Shown in pieces: positions 31,725 to 40,187 of a stretch of 41,013 bases of DNA. Origin of the DNA: a virus. Positions within the stretch are counted from its first letter, which is position 1. The number at the start of each line of letters is the position of its first letter. Below the pieces are notes generated by a model. It ran no database searches, was not told where the DNA came from, and worked only from the letters and a program-made list of their open reading frames with translations. The translations under genes and the position numbers were made by a program. The stretch lies in the IMG/VR virus record IMGVR_UViG_3300006919_000123, positions 1 to 41,013 of that record. One strand, given 5' to 3'.

Positions 31725-32696
31725 TTAGAAAGAGGAAACAGCTACGCGCTTCCAGCTATTGGTCGCAACGCAGACGTATAGGTAATTGCTGTCCCACGCT
31801 ATTTCGCCCTTAGTTCCAGACGCAGATGAACTTCCGGGGGTTTGAGAATTGTCAATCCTAATGTGATCGCCGGTACTTACTAGGGCAGAAAATGTTCCTG
31901 CCCCCGGAGTTCCAGAGCCAATATTGGTTCCGTCAATGTTCCCCGCGTTAATGTCTACCGTCGTCAGTGTCGAAGTTCCGCTAGCGGTAATGTTTGTAAA
32001 CGTCCCGGCGGCGGCTGAAGCGGCTCCTATAACCGTACCGTCAACGGATCCGCCGTTAATGTCCGCATTAGAAAAAGACGAGGCGCCTGTTGATGCTACG
32101 TTACCAGTAACATTTCCAGTCAGGTTCCCAGATACATTGCCGGTCACATTGCCGGTGACGTTGCCCGAGACAGCCCCGGTGACATTGCCTGCGACGTTAC
32201 CCGTTACGTTTCCAGTAAGGTTTGCCGTGACGTTTACAGCTACAAGGTCTGTAAACACCTGACTAACCACAGCTCCGCCGCCTGCCCCGTCAAACTTAAC
32301 AACAGCATCTTTTCCGTTGGCAAGCTCAAAGTCATTAGAAGCGTTGTATGTGCCCTGAAATATAATTAGCGAGCGCCCGCCGGTAAGGCTGTTTCTCACA
32401 AAACAGATTTTTTCTGCATTGTTGGGAGTAAGTTGTACATAAGCAGTCGCGCCAAGGTCTCCGCCGTCGCGGAAATCAATAAACTTATTGCGCCCGGTGG
32501 AGGACGCGCCGTCAGTGATTGGGAGTGCCGTGGGGGAGCCAGAAGACCCCGCCGACGCCAAAGTAATCGCGAGAATTCCGTTAACAGCTTCGTCAATAAG
32601 ATCAAAGTTTGTATTGGTTGTCGCGCCCCAAAGACCAGCCTGATCCCCTGTGGTAATTTTCTCAATGCCGAGATTGTCTGTGTATGTGCTAGTCAT
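31725..32696 (-). CDS. Tail fibre protein with tetrapeptide repeats (323 aa)
   Basis: The ATG at 32696 has AGGGAAG 5 bases upstream and removes a ten-residue N-terminus from the longer frame. The product opens MTSTYTDNLGIEKITTGDQ, then GLWGATTNTNFDLIDEAVNG, a common start of phage fibre proteins. The centre holds about 12 tetrapeptides of the N-[VL]-[TSA]-G type (residues about 155-202), likely a beta-roll shaft. The C-terminus (WDSNYLYVCVATNSWKRVAV) is a typical fibre tip. It probably contributes to receptor binding. Confidence 0.75.
   Translation of the reverse strand: MTSTYTDNLGIEKITTGDQAGLWGATTNTNFDLIDEAVNGILAITLASAGSSGSPTALPITDGASSTGRNKFIDFRDGGDLGATAYVQLTPNNAEKICFVRNSLTGGRSLIIFQGTYNASNDFELANGKDAVVKFDGAGGGAVVSQVFTDLVAVNVTANLTGNVTGNVAGNVTGAVSGNVTGNVTGNVSGNLTGNVTGNVASTGASSFSNADINGGSVDGTVIGAASAAAGTFTNITASGTSTLTTVDINAGNIDGTNIGSGTPGAGTFSALVSTGDHIRIDNSQTPGSSSASGTKGEIAWDSNYLYVCVATNSWKRVAVSSF
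32091..32234 (-). repeat. 12-base tandem repeat encoding N-V/L-T/S/A-G units
   Basis: About 12 imperfect 12-base units lie in the fibre gene at 31725, encoding NVTG-like tetrapeptides. Codon usage varies between units, so the repeat is maintained at protein level, with room for slippage. Confidence 0.7.
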
Positions 32697-32704
32697 TGTC
32701 TTCC

Positions 32705-33532
32705 CTATGCCGCAATTTCGACCCAATTCGGGTCTTGATTGACGATAATTTCATTCCAAGATACGACGGACGCACCAGATGTCTGACCATTAGCGGCTAC
32801 GCCCGTCAGGAATATCTTAATTTCTGCGTTCGGGGCAACAATCCCGACTTGGCCCTGAAGCCTCGGTGAACTAACGGCTACGTTGGGGCCAACGCCTTCA
32901 GTAATGGCAACGGTGCCCGCAGATCCTGTCGCGGCTACGCCTGTAACGCTAATATTGCCTGCGCCAACGACAGAAACACTGCCGACTCCACCAGTCGCGG
33001 TTACTCCAGTAACGCTGACGATAGCGCCTGCATTGACAGTAATACTGCCAACCGCTCCGGTGGCGCTGACGCCTGTGACAGAGGCAGAAACACCCGTAGT
33101 AACATCAATGGTGCTATTTACGTCATCAGCAAGGCCCGCAAAAGGCTCTTCTGAAAAAGACAGCCCGCCAAACAACGAGCCGCCAAGCTCCGCGTTATTA
33201 CCGCCGACAATGCCTGTAGCAGAAACGCCAGTTACACTAATGCCTGTCGGCAGTGATACTATTACAGACCCAACTGCGGCTGTAGATCCTAGGCCAGTAA
33301 CGCTAACAGACTCGTTAAATATAAGCGCGCCTACTGCACCGCTCGCCTGCAAACCTGTTACAGAAACGGCTCCCTGCGTACTAACAGATACAACAAAGGG
33401 GACGCTGTTTTCTGACGATAACGGGGCTTCAGCAAAAGCATTTTCTGTGATCGCGCCGCCGTTTTCCTCAACAGGATTGGGCAGTCCCGCCTTTGCTGAT
33501 ACGCCAGAAACACTAACAGAAACGTCGGCCAT
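32705..33532 (-). CDS. Repeat-rich beta-structured fibre/adhesin-like protein (275 aa)
   Basis: The product is built mainly from repeats of the pattern S-V-T-G-V-x-A-T-G-x-[VA]-G (for example ISVTGVSATGIVG, VSVTGVTATGGVG), each about 20-25 residues apart, giving a long beta-helix or stacked beta-sandwich. It ends NEIIVNQDPNWVEIAA, a close found in other phage fibre proteins. It stops 8 bases before the next fibre gene. Almost no charged catalytic residues are present. A fibre or baseplate role is inferred. Confidence 0.65.
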   Translation of the reverse strand: MADVSVSVSGVSAKAGLPNPVEENGGAITENAFAEAPLSSENSVPFVVSVSTQGAVSVTGLQASGAVGALIFNESVSVTGLGSTAAVGSVIVSLPTGISVTGVSATGIVGGNNAELGGSLFGGLSFSEEPFAGLADDVNSTIDVTTGVSASVTGVSATGAVGSITVNAGAIVSVTGVTATGGVGSVSVVGAGNISVTGVAATGSAGTVAITEGVGPNVAVSSPRLQGQVGIVAPNAEIKIFLTGVAANGQTSGASVVSWNEIIVNQDPNWVEIAA

Positions 33533-33535
33533 GAC

Positions 33536-33790
33536 TTACTGTTTATCCGCTTTTTGGTCTATCTTGGCCTCTATTTGATCTAGCTTTACAAAAAGCCGCT
33601 GAACGCCATTTTCAAACTCTTCACGCCGGATGTACTCGCCAGCCACTAGGACTTCAACGCGATTTACCTTTTCGATAATCATGTCGTCTGTTCTCTCAAG
33701 CATTCGCACAGAGTCCCATAGTGTTTTTAAAATCCATCCAACTACGCCGCCTGACACAGTTATGATTGTATTGATCATCCCTTGATCCAT
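33536..33790 (-). CDS. Membrane-anchored coiled-coil protein (84 aa)
   Basis: The product has a short hydrophobic N-terminus (INTIITVSGGVVGWILKTLW, residues about 6-25) and a long charged coiled coil (VNRVEVLVAGEYIRREEFENG, then LFVKLDQIEAKIDQKADK). This is the arrangement of XhlA-like or holin/spanin-like accessory proteins found beside phage tail genes. It may help lysis or anchor during assembly. It lies only 3 bases before the repeat-rich gene in the direction of transcription. Confidence 0.55.
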   Translation of the reverse strand: MDQGMINTIITVSGGVVGWILKTLWDSVRMLERTDDMIIEKVNRVEVLVAGEYIRREEFENGVQRLFVKLDQIEAKIDQKADKQ

Positions 33791-33816
33791 ATCTGCCTCC
33801 CGACGGCGCGGCTTGA

Positions 33817-34188
33817 TTATCCGTTCCAGCCGAAGTCAGCTTGATCGTAGACTCCGTCGTTGTTGATATCACACAGGCGCACCCACGTTTGCATGTCAAA
33901 CGAGTACAGAACAGTTGTGTCAAAGTTTAAGCACCATTCATGCGAGCCGACCTGATACCCCTCAGTCACGGGAGGCTGGTAGGTAGAGTCGCGCTGAATG
34001 CTGGGGTGGATTCTTCTAAAGTAAACACCGCCGTCCTGATACCCATTTTTTATGTAGACATCCGCAGGAGTAACAAAAACCCGCTCATGCTCCTTGACGG
34101 TGTATGTGGACCCGTCTGGGTAGTCAATGTATATCTGGGCTAAGGCCAAGGGTGATGCAAGTAAAGCCAAAAATAAAATTCTAAACAT
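33817..34188 (-). CDS. Secreted protein with EF-hand-like calcium loop (123 aa)
   Basis: The ATG at 34188 has AAGGAG 6 bases upstream; a longer frame to 34245 overlaps the neighbour. The product begins with a signal peptide (MFRILFLALLASPLALAQ, probable cut after ALA). The mature protein has two cysteines and ends LCDINNDGVYDQADFGWNG. The D-I-N-N-D-G...D loop is an EF-hand or dockerin-type calcium site. A phage-encoded exported protein in a tail block is uncommon. Confidence 0.65.
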   Translation of the reverse strand: MFRILFLALLASPLALAQIYIDYPDGSTYTVKEHERVFVTPADVYIKNGYQDGGVYFRRIHPSIQRDSTYQPPVTEGYQVGSHEWCLNFDTTVLYSFDMQTWVRLCDINNDGVYDQADFGWNG

Positions 34189-34198
34189 AGTACGCTCC

Positions 34199-34486
34199 TT
34201 AAAGTTGAGTAATGCCAGCCAACTTTTTGGCTCTTGCCAAATCATTTTCGTGGGCTGTCTGGCAATGATACTTCTGGAGCGGATAGAAAAGAAGGTCTAT
34301 TGCAAAACGAGCTTGACTCCAGCCCACCCGGTCTCGAAGTCTCCATGAGCGGCCACTAATCGACTCGTTTGCGTTGGTTCCCAGCAAAAAAGTGACGTTC
34401 ATCAGTTGAGATACCGCGTCTCCGACCCTGATTAAATAGTCAAGGATTAGCCACGCCCCAGAAGATTTATCCCTTGTCTGCTCCAT
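34199..34486 (-). CDS. Hypothetical phage protein (95 aa)
   Basis: The product (start MEQTRDKSSGAWLILDYLIR) contains NANESISGRSWRLRDRVGWSQARFAIDLLFYPLQKYHC, a stretch shared by small phage proteins of unknown function whose helix packing suggests a membrane-associated or structural role. The start overlaps the preceding stop (TAATG). It lies 10 bases before the secreted EF-hand-like gene. No enzymatic motif. Confidence 0.6.
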   Translation of the reverse strand: MEQTRDKSSGAWLILDYLIRVGDAVSQLMNVTFLLGTNANESISGRSWRLRDRVGWSQARFAIDLLFYPLQKYHCQTAHENDLARAKKLAGITQL

Positions 34487-34836
34487 TAGTCGGCATTAAG
34501 CTCGGTCAAGTCATCCCACACGCGAGTAGCATGAGCCGCCGCGTCAAAAGGCACTGTCGCGTCCAAATCATCTGGGTCTCGATCGACCCAGCCATTTGCG
34601 GTTGCTTGATCTGACAAATATGACTCTAAATCTGCCTGCGATGCAATCTCTTCAAGCGCCTCAGATATGTCTGCACCATCATCAGAGATGCCAATCATAA
34701 TCCAATCTTGTGGACTCGCTGTTCCGCTGTCTGAAACGGCATACATGCCGCCTGTGCCTTGTGATACACCAAATTTAAGAAACGTAGGAATAGTGCCTTC
34801 CGGCGTAAGGCGATATTTAACAACTTTATGCGGCAT
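34486..34836 (-). CDS. Hypothetical protein, possibly fibre-associated (116 aa)
   Basis: The ATG at 34836 follows a GTG three bases earlier. The product (start MPHKVVKYRLTPEGTIPTFL) has a beta-rich N-terminus with KFGVSQGTGGMYAVSDSGT and a strongly acidic C-terminal helical half (WVDRDPDDLDATVPFDAAAH). It overlaps the 282-residue gene by 11 bases. The composition fits a small tail chaperone or connector. No family was recognised. Confidence 0.6.
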   Translation of the reverse strand: MPHKVVKYRLTPEGTIPTFLKFGVSQGTGGMYAVSDSGTASPQDWIMIGISDDGADISEALEEIASQADLESYLSDQATANGWVDRDPDDLDATVPFDAAAHATRVWDDLTELNAD

Positions 34837-35674
34837 CACTAGCGTCCTTTAATAGCGGAGTGTTTGTTAATGAGGTTCTATCCATAATTTGAAACCCCCT
34901 GTTATCTGCAAACTCGGCTGGGCAATGCGTCCACTTTTCAGCACACTTTTCTAGCCATTGCACTGTATGATGATGCTCTGGCGCTGTGCCCTGTTTTATT
35001 AATTCGTTTTCCCACTGAAGGTATGCAAACACTTCTGCCTGCGCTTGTGCGGCGTTAATACCCAGATCGAATATGTAGATCAAATTACCTTCATCAATCA
35101 TGCCATTACGACTTCTAGCGGCATTTAGCGCCTGCTTCATGCAGGTCATAATGTGGTACCTGACCTCTTCCTCTTCGTAGTCTTCTTCAGTCAGGGTATC
35201 TTTGCCCAATTTCTTCATCAAAGAATCGTATTGATTGGTAAAAAAGTTAAGCTTTCGGATAGCCGCCTCTACATAACCCCTTGAGGATTCAGCTTTAGCT
35301 ATCAACTCGTCACGTCTAATTTCTAGTAGTTCGCGCTCAAGGTGATCTTCTTCCTGCGTGATCCTACGCTCAATCTTTTTTAGTTTGACCTCATCCTTTT
35401 TCATGCGGAAGTACCCTTCCTGCAACGCTGATTTGGTCTTTTCAATTTCAGCAAGGCTGTGCTTAACAGAACGGATTGGCGTAATGGCTGTCACATCTAG
35501 CGTCACGCTCATCATTTGCGAATGCGACTTGTAGAAGTTGCTGGACGCTTGAGCTATTGCAGGAGACTTTTCCTGTATGTTGGCCAGCATTGACTTGTAT
35601 TCTGGTTTTGCCGCAGGCAGGTGAATGTTAATGTCATGCGCGACTAGTTCTGTTTTTTCTTTTACTTTTAACAT
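34826..35674 (-). CDS. Coiled-coil protein (282 aa)
   Basis: The central region, residues about 65-165, is a long charged coiled coil (EIEKTKSALQEGYFRMKKDE, then RRITQEEDHLERELLEIRRD). The C-terminal third is helical with QALNAARSRNG and FAYLQWENELIKQG. It has no enzyme motif. It lies directly after the first propeller protein, sharing one base with its end, so it may be its assembly partner. That role is inference from position. Confidence 0.6.
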   Translation of the reverse strand: MLKVKEKTELVAHDINIHLPAAKPEYKSMLANIQEKSPAIAQASSNFYKSHSQMMSVTLDVTAITPIRSVKHSLAEIEKTKSALQEGYFRMKKDEVKLKKIERRITQEEDHLERELLEIRRDELIAKAESSRGYVEAAIRKLNFFTNQYDSLMKKLGKDTLTEEDYEEEEVRYHIMTCMKQALNAARSRNGMIDEGNLIYIFDLGINAAQAQAEVFAYLQWENELIKQGTAPEHHHTVQWLEKCAEKWTHCPAEFADNRGFQIMDRTSLTNTPLLKDASDAA

Positions 35675-36690
35675 TATTGAAGACCTCCGTGAGCGTTTGA
35701 TAAAGCACCCATTCCGTTTTCACCCGCCGTGTTTAAATCACCAAAATCGGAGGCATTTCCCGTTGTGTTTATTTCAATATACTCAATACGGGCACTGTTA
35801 CTCGCACCACCTGCTATAAGCATTCTTGTTGAACTTGCACAACCGCCTTGACCTTCGTTGCTTGCAAGTAGATCACCAAAATCAGTGGCATTGCCAGTAG
35901 ACGCTATAGTGACATATTCAATAACATTATTATCCATTCCTGCCGCTATAGCCCTTGTGCTGTTGGAAGCTCCTGCGCCAATTTTGCGGCTTCCTCCTGC
36001 ATCACCAAAATCTGTAGCATTGCCTGCGGAGGCTATTGTTATGTAATCAATTACATTTGAGGAGCCGCTTGTTAAAAAACGACCCATAAAAACGCCTCTT
36101 GTTGGGGAACAGCCGCCCCCTGATGGGCCACCTGCCGTAGTAAGATCACCAAAATCTGTAGCATTACCTGTTGAGGCTATGGTTACATAATCCATAACGT
36201 TAGAGTTTTCTGCTTGACCGGTTCCCGCATTTTCGCTATTGGCACCTGCCGATACTCCGCGAGTACTGCTAGCAACACCAAAACCAAGTTTTCTTGCAAC
36301 TGTCAAATCTCCAAAATCAGCTAAAGTACCACCCGCCGAAATTGTAAAATACTCTATGACATTTGAATACTGGTTACTGGCTGTTCCTGTTGTAAAGATA
36401 CCGCGAGTAGATGATGCAATACCTGATCGTGCCTTTTGCAAGCCCATATTGCCAAAATCGGAAGCATTGCCTAAAGTTCCTATTAACACCTTTTCTAAGT
36501 CCGAATTAGAAGAACCAGTATTAAAAAACGCTGTAGGCGGAAGATTTCCTGACGTGGGCCATAAACCGCCTCGCGTATACGCCTCTGCCTCTCCTAAAGA
36601 CCACACTCCACTAGCAGAACTAGTCTCATAGTTTGCGGTTGGCGCAACAGGAGCATCGCTAATAATGTTGCCTTGATAGCGTTTAGACAT
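35674..36690 (-). CDS. Kelch-like beta-propeller tail protein A (338 aa)
   Basis: After an N-terminal region that resembles other marine phage fibre starts (SASGVWSLGEAEAYTRGGLW), six units of about 45-50 residues follow. Each has a core of the type Y-[IV]-x-I-A-S-x-G-N-A-T-D-F-G-D and a later SSTRG[VI]F-G-G turn; in order: LIGTLGNASDFG, TISAGGTLADFG, TIASTGNATDFG, TIASAGNATDFG, TIASTGNATDFG, EINTTGNASDFG. A six- or seven-bladed propeller is likely. It ends SNAHGGLQ. It is probably a receptor-binding or adsorption protein. Confidence 0.8.
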   Translation of the reverse strand: MSKRYQGNIISDAPVAPTANYETSSASGVWSLGEAEAYTRGGLWPTSGNLPPTAFFNTGSSNSDLEKVLIGTLGNASDFGNMGLQKARSGIASSTRGIFTTGTASNQYSNVIEYFTISAGGTLADFGDLTVARKLGFGVASSTRGVSAGANSENAGTGQAENSNVMDYVTIASTGNATDFGDLTTAGGPSGGGCSPTRGVFMGRFLTSGSSNVIDYITIASAGNATDFGDAGGSRKIGAGASNSTRAIAAGMDNNVIEYVTIASTGNATDFGDLLASNEGQGGCASSTRMLIAGGASNSARIEYIEINTTGNASDFGDLNTAGENGMGALSNAHGGLQ

Positions 36691-37045
36691 TTATCTGCTC
36701 CCATGCTATCCCTTCTTCATTCCAAGCGTACATGTTATTGTCCGCAGGCATGGCAACGGGTGCCTCCCAGCGGCAACTAGTCTCGTTTAGCACCCAGCTA
36801 GCATAGGGCCGAGGCGCTATAAAAGCATCACGACTAGAATCAAAAGTGTGTCCTATCCCTGCAAAATTCTTTCGTATATTGCCGTTATAGCTTGTCTGTT
36901 TCCATGTGCCGCCAAGCAGTTCATTACAAAATGACGTGCCCAGCAACTCTTGCTCGCTTCCGGTGCTATCAAGGATTTGTGCGTTATTCACAACAACAAC
37001 CCTAGAAACCTCATTGCTTTCGTTTATTTCTGCAAAATGCGCCAT
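36683..37045 (-). CDS. Fibre-cluster protein (120 aa)
   Basis: The product (start MAHFAEINESNEVSRVVVVN) shows the pattern of a small family found in cyanophage and other marine phage fibre loci: 'VVVNNAQILDSTGSEQE', 'FCNELLGGTWKQTSYNG', 'IRKNFAGIGHTFDSSRDAFI' and 'PYASWVLNETSCRWEAP'. Known family members are of unknown function, often considered fibre-associated. It overlaps the propeller gene by 8 bases and shares one base with the Gly-rich fibre gene. Confidence 0.7.
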   Translation of the reverse strand: MAHFAEINESNEVSRVVVVNNAQILDSTGSEQELLGTSFCNELLGGTWKQTSYNGNIRKNFAGIGHTFDSSRDAFIAPRPYASWVLNETSCRWEAPVAMPADNNMYAWNEEGIAWEQINV

Positions 37046-37899
37046 CAGAACGTGATGCTCCCTGACCCAGTGAATGTATAAATATTGTAAGCGCCATCAG
37101 TTGTTAAGGTTGGAGATCCTGTTGTAGCAGATGCAGTGCTTCTAGTTCGGATAATGACAACACCGGATCCGCCAGCACCTCCTGTACCAGTATCCCAGCT
37201 TCCGCCGCCACCGCCGCCGGTATTCGCCGTGCCAGCAACTCCCGTCGCTCCAGCCGAAGGAGCGCCCGTTCCGCCACCGCCATTCCCGCCAACACCGGGG
37301 CCACTGGCATAACCACTTTGCAATCCGCCACCACCGCCACCAGCGTAGTAGACAGCAGATCCGGTAATCGAAGATTGAACGCCAATCCCCCCAGTGCCCG
37401 CCGTAGAGGCACCGCTGACACCGGCTCCGCCTGCCGCGCCAGCACCACCGCCGCCGCCTCCAACTCCAGAGGAGCTTACCGTATTACCGCCAGCGTTTCC
37501 TTGGCCAGAGGTAGCCGATCCGCCTGTGAGGCCAGATTGATAGTTAGCACCACCGCCTGATCCGCCAGCACCGGGGGCGTTTCCGCTGTAAGTTCCACCA
37601 GCACCGCCGCCAATCGAAGTCACCGTAGTTATTCCGGTTCCCGAAAGGACGCTATTAGAGCCGTTAGCTCCTGCCGATCCACCACCGCCAACAGTCACAG
37701 TATAGGTAGCGCCACTGGTCAAAGCCAGACCAGTTGCCGTTAAAAGGCCACCCGCTCCGCCGCCGCCTGCCGCATAGGTAGAGCCGCCGCCGCCCCCTCC
37801 CGCGACCACTAAATGGTCTATTACGGTAGACGACCCCGGCCAGACATAGGCATTTTGATATTGCGCAGAAGTTGACCAAATGCCTTGATAATTTGGCAT
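37045..37899 (-). CDS. Glycine-rich tail fibre or tip protein (284 aa)
   Basis: The start resembles that of the propeller proteins and other fibres (MPNYQGIWSTSAQYQNAYVW). After VIDHLVVAGGGGGG, most of the chain is runs of Gly with Ser, Ala and Thr between short beta strands, ending with GSPTLTTDGAYNIYTFTGSG. This matches glycine-rich fibre-tip or adhesin domains in which polyglycine-II helices pack into a sandwich. Receptor binding is the expected role; there is no catalytic motif. Confidence 0.75.
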   Translation of the reverse strand: MPNYQGIWSTSAQYQNAYVWPGSSTVIDHLVVAGGGGGGSTYAAGGGGAGGLLTATGLALTSGATYTVTVGGGGSAGANGSNSVLSGTGITTVTSIGGGAGGTYSGNAPGAGGSGGGANYQSGLTGGSATSGQGNAGGNTVSSSGVGGGGGGAGAAGGAGVSGASTAGTGGIGVQSSITGSAVYYAGGGGGGLQSGYASGPGVGGNGGGGTGAPSAGATGVAGTANTGGGGGGSWDTGTGGAGGSGVVIIRTRSTASATTGSPTLTTDGAYNIYTFTGSGSITF

Positions 37900-39089
37900 T
37901 AGGAAAGTCCTCCGTGGCTATTAGATGTGGTTTGAGTGGCTTGTGTTCTAGCCTGCGCCAAATCTCCAAAATCTGTGGCATTGCCAACGGAGGCTGTTGT
38001 TATGTAATCTATAACGTTAGTCCCTCCGTTACCTCCGCAAAAAACAGACCTAGTTGTTCCTGATGTGCCGCCTAATTCTTGGCGGGCAACAGTAAGGTCG
38101 CCAAAATCCGTAGCGTTACCAGTAGATGCGATCGTGACATACTGAATTACATTGCTACCTGAAGTGGTGCCCCCGGCAAATACAGCGCGTGTGGAACTGG
38201 CCGCACCCGCCGTTCGCCGCGTAGCTGTCAGCAAGTTACCAAAGTCCGTAGCATTGCCAGTAGAGGCAATAGTGACATAATCCATTACGTTTGATTTGTT
38301 AGCACTACCCTCGGTTCCGCCTGCACAAATCGCCCTTGTGGAGTTTGAGGTGGCTGTTGTTTGCGCTCTACCCTGAGTTAAGTTGCCAAAGTCTGCGGCA
38401 TTACCAAGAGAGGCGATAGTGACATACTGAATGTTGTTGGCGTAAACAGTACTCCCATCGTTATAAGTGCCACCAAAAAATAAACCTCTGGTAGAGCTAG
38501 ACGCACCGGCCACCCCACTGCCAACTGATTGGTTCATGTTGCCAAAATTTGCTGTTGTCCCGCCAGAAGACATAGTAAAGTAATCCATATCAATGCTAGT
38601 CGTATCACCGCCGCCAACAAGTCCCCTCGTTGCACTACTACAACATCCACCCATATATTCGGCAGAATAAAAATCCCCAAAGTCAGTAGCATTACCCGTA
38701 GACGTAATGGTAATGACATCTATCTGCTGAAGAGCGCCTGATTCGTAACCAGCAACAATAAACGCTAGCTCTGGGACAGCAGGTGTCACACTCCCACTCG
38801 CATCGCTGGGCGCTGAATATCCAAACGCATTGATTGCCCATACGTTAAACGTGTAGCTTGTTCCGTTTGACAGGCCCGTAACCGTTATCGGGGAGGATGT
38901 TCCAGACGCGCCATGTGCATTGGTGCCGTCTTGAACCCGAAAGCCAGTGATGGCCGACCCGCCAACATCAGAGGGCGCAGTAAACGATACAACTGCCTCG
39001 TCATCCCCCGGAGAACCCGAAACACCAGTAGGCGAGTCTGGAGCGTTTAGTCCGTCCTGACCAATAAAACCGCCTTCATTTGTGGCCAT
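37899..39089 (-). CDS. FN3 plus kelch-like beta-propeller tail protein B (396 aa)
   Basis: Residues about 16-104 are a fibronectin type III domain (PDSPTGVSGSPGDDEAVVSF, then GLSNGTSYTFNVWAINAFGYS). Six propeller-type units follow, in order TITSTGNATDFG, TMSSGGTTANFG, TIASLGNAADFG, TIASTGNATDFG, TIASTGNATDFG, TTASVGNATDFG, and the end SNSHGGLS parallels SNAHGGLQ of protein A. The two genes are paralogues separated by two other fibre genes. FN3 domains on phage tails often bind surface sugars. It is probably a second adsorption protein. Confidence 0.8.
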   Translation of the reverse strand: MATNEGGFIGQDGLNAPDSPTGVSGSPGDDEAVVSFTAPSDVGGSAITGFRVQDGTNAHGASGTSSPITVTGLSNGTSYTFNVWAINAFGYSAPSDASGSVTPAVPELAFIVAGYESGALQQIDVITITSTGNATDFGDFYSAEYMGGCCSSATRGLVGGGDTTSIDMDYFTMSSGGTTANFGNMNQSVGSGVAGASSSTRGLFFGGTYNDGSTVYANNIQYVTIASLGNAADFGNLTQGRAQTTATSNSTRAICAGGTEGSANKSNVMDYVTIASTGNATDFGNLLTATRRTAGAASSTRAVFAGGTTSGSNVIQYVTIASTGNATDFGDLTVARQELGGTSGTTRSVFCGGNGGTNVIDYITTASVGNATDFGDLAQARTQATQTTSNSHGGLS

Positions 39090-39101
39090 AAAAGGCTCCT
39101 A

Positions 39102-39476
39102 TTAGCTGATTTCTTCGTAGCTAACGAGAACTTCAAGGTCATTGGCAGTGCCAGCCGTAACCGAAATTGATCGATCTTCTTCAAGGTACATTGACGTATT
39201 TTTGTCTAGCACAACCAGTGACGCATCCGCTGGAACGGACACGGTAGCAACAAGAGAGTAGGCTGTGCCGCCAATGTCGTCTTGAGTGTGATAATCCACG
39301 GTAACATTGCAGGCGTTTGTGCCGTCAACATTAGCAACTTGAATCATGTTGATCTTGAAAACCTTGCCGCTGGATGCGGCATTGCTAACAAGCGCAGTCG
39401 CGTTCGTGTTAGATAGTGCTAGGTAAAAAGACTTACCTGTGATTGTACTGACATTGACAATGTTTGGTGCGGACAT
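39102..39476 (-). CDS. Beta-rich virion protein (124 aa)
   Basis: The product (start MSAPNIVNVSTITGKSFYLA) is beta-rich, with ALVSNAASSGKVFKINMIQVANVDGT near residues 28-53 and VPADASLVVLDKNTSMYLEE further on. It fits the beta-sandwich small tail or capsid-decoration proteins common in marine phages. It lies between the propeller protein and the 220-residue fibre gene. There is no active-site motif. The role is inferred from position and composition. Confidence 0.6.
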   Translation of the reverse strand: MSAPNIVNVSTITGKSFYLALSNTNATALVSNAASSGKVFKINMIQVANVDGTNACNVTVDYHTQDDIGGTAYSLVATVSVPADASLVVLDKNTSMYLEEDRSISVTAGTANDLEVLVSYEEIS

Positions 39477-39495
39477 TGGCTTATGACTCCTTTAA

Positions 39496-40158
39496 TTAAC
39501 CGAAAACAATGGCCATTGCGATGGCCTTTCCGGTAGAAATTCCTGCTGTTGAAAAACTAAGCTTCCCTGACCCGTCTGTTACCAAGGCTTGACCGCTTGA
39601 TCCATCTGCGTTGGGTAGCTCTAGGGTGTAAGTTGCAGTGGCGCTGTGCGGCGGTCCTTGCAAGGTTACGCCGTGACTGTTGCTTTCGCAGTTAAACCGA
39701 ATCTTACCTGCATTGTTATTGCCGTATAGCTCCACAAAACCCGTACCGTTAGGGAATAACTGAAGGTTGCCGTTAGTGTTGGTTGACTTAATTGCATTCG
39801 CATTAAGCTCAAGATTTTCAATAAGAACGGAGCCATCAGACTCTTCATACACGGACTTTTCAGCAGGGTAGGCAATAAATACTGACTTAGAACCCGCGCT
39901 AAAGTTCACGGCGGAACCGCTATTAGAGCTTTCCAGAACGGTAGTTCTTGTCAGAGTGTTTCCGCTACTGGCATACGTTCCCAAGCCGACCTCAAAGGCC
40001 GTGTTTGTCGTGTCAACGATTGCGTAGTAAGTAGTGTCTGCGTTAGACAAAACCGCCGAAAACGCTTGAAAGTTTGTCACAGCGCCGCCCAGCGATATAG
40101 CGCCCGTGCCCGTGGTGGTAGTGGTTTCTTTTACTCTGTCTTTAAGGACAAGTGCCAT
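39496..40158 (-). CDS. Tail fibre-associated protein (220 aa)
   Basis: The product (start MALVLKDRVKETTTTTGTGA) has the opening 'DRVKETTTTTGTGAISL' and 'AFSAVLSNADTTYYAIVDT' shared by a family of phage fibre proteins, then 'TRTTVLESSNSGSAVNFSAGSK', then a C-terminal beta region 'NGNLQLFPNGTGFVELYG'. These are typical of structural parts that bridge baseplate and fibre. No catalytic motif. It is likely part of the virion. Confidence 0.7.
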   Translation of the reverse strand: MALVLKDRVKETTTTTGTGAISLGGAVTNFQAFSAVLSNADTTYYAIVDTTNTAFEVGLGTYASSGNTLTRTTVLESSNSGSAVNFSAGSKSVFIAYPAEKSVYEESDGSVLIENLELNANAIKSTNTNGNLQLFPNGTGFVELYGNNNAGKIRFNCESNSHGVTLQGPPHSATATYTLELPNADGSSGQALVTDGSGKLSFSTAGISTGKAIAMAIVFG

Positions 40159-40187
40159 TGTCTCCTCCGATTAACTATGCTGGCCAA

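Noticed and set aside
37100-37800. GCC/CCG-rich repeats that could be taken for a microsatellite or CRISPR
   Set aside because: The period follows glycine codons of a fibre gene; there are no unique spacers or constant direct repeats.
35740-39000. Diversity-generating retroelement in the fibre region
   Set aside because: Repeated blade sequences exist, but no reverse transcriptase gene or adenine-biased template/variable repeat pair is visible.
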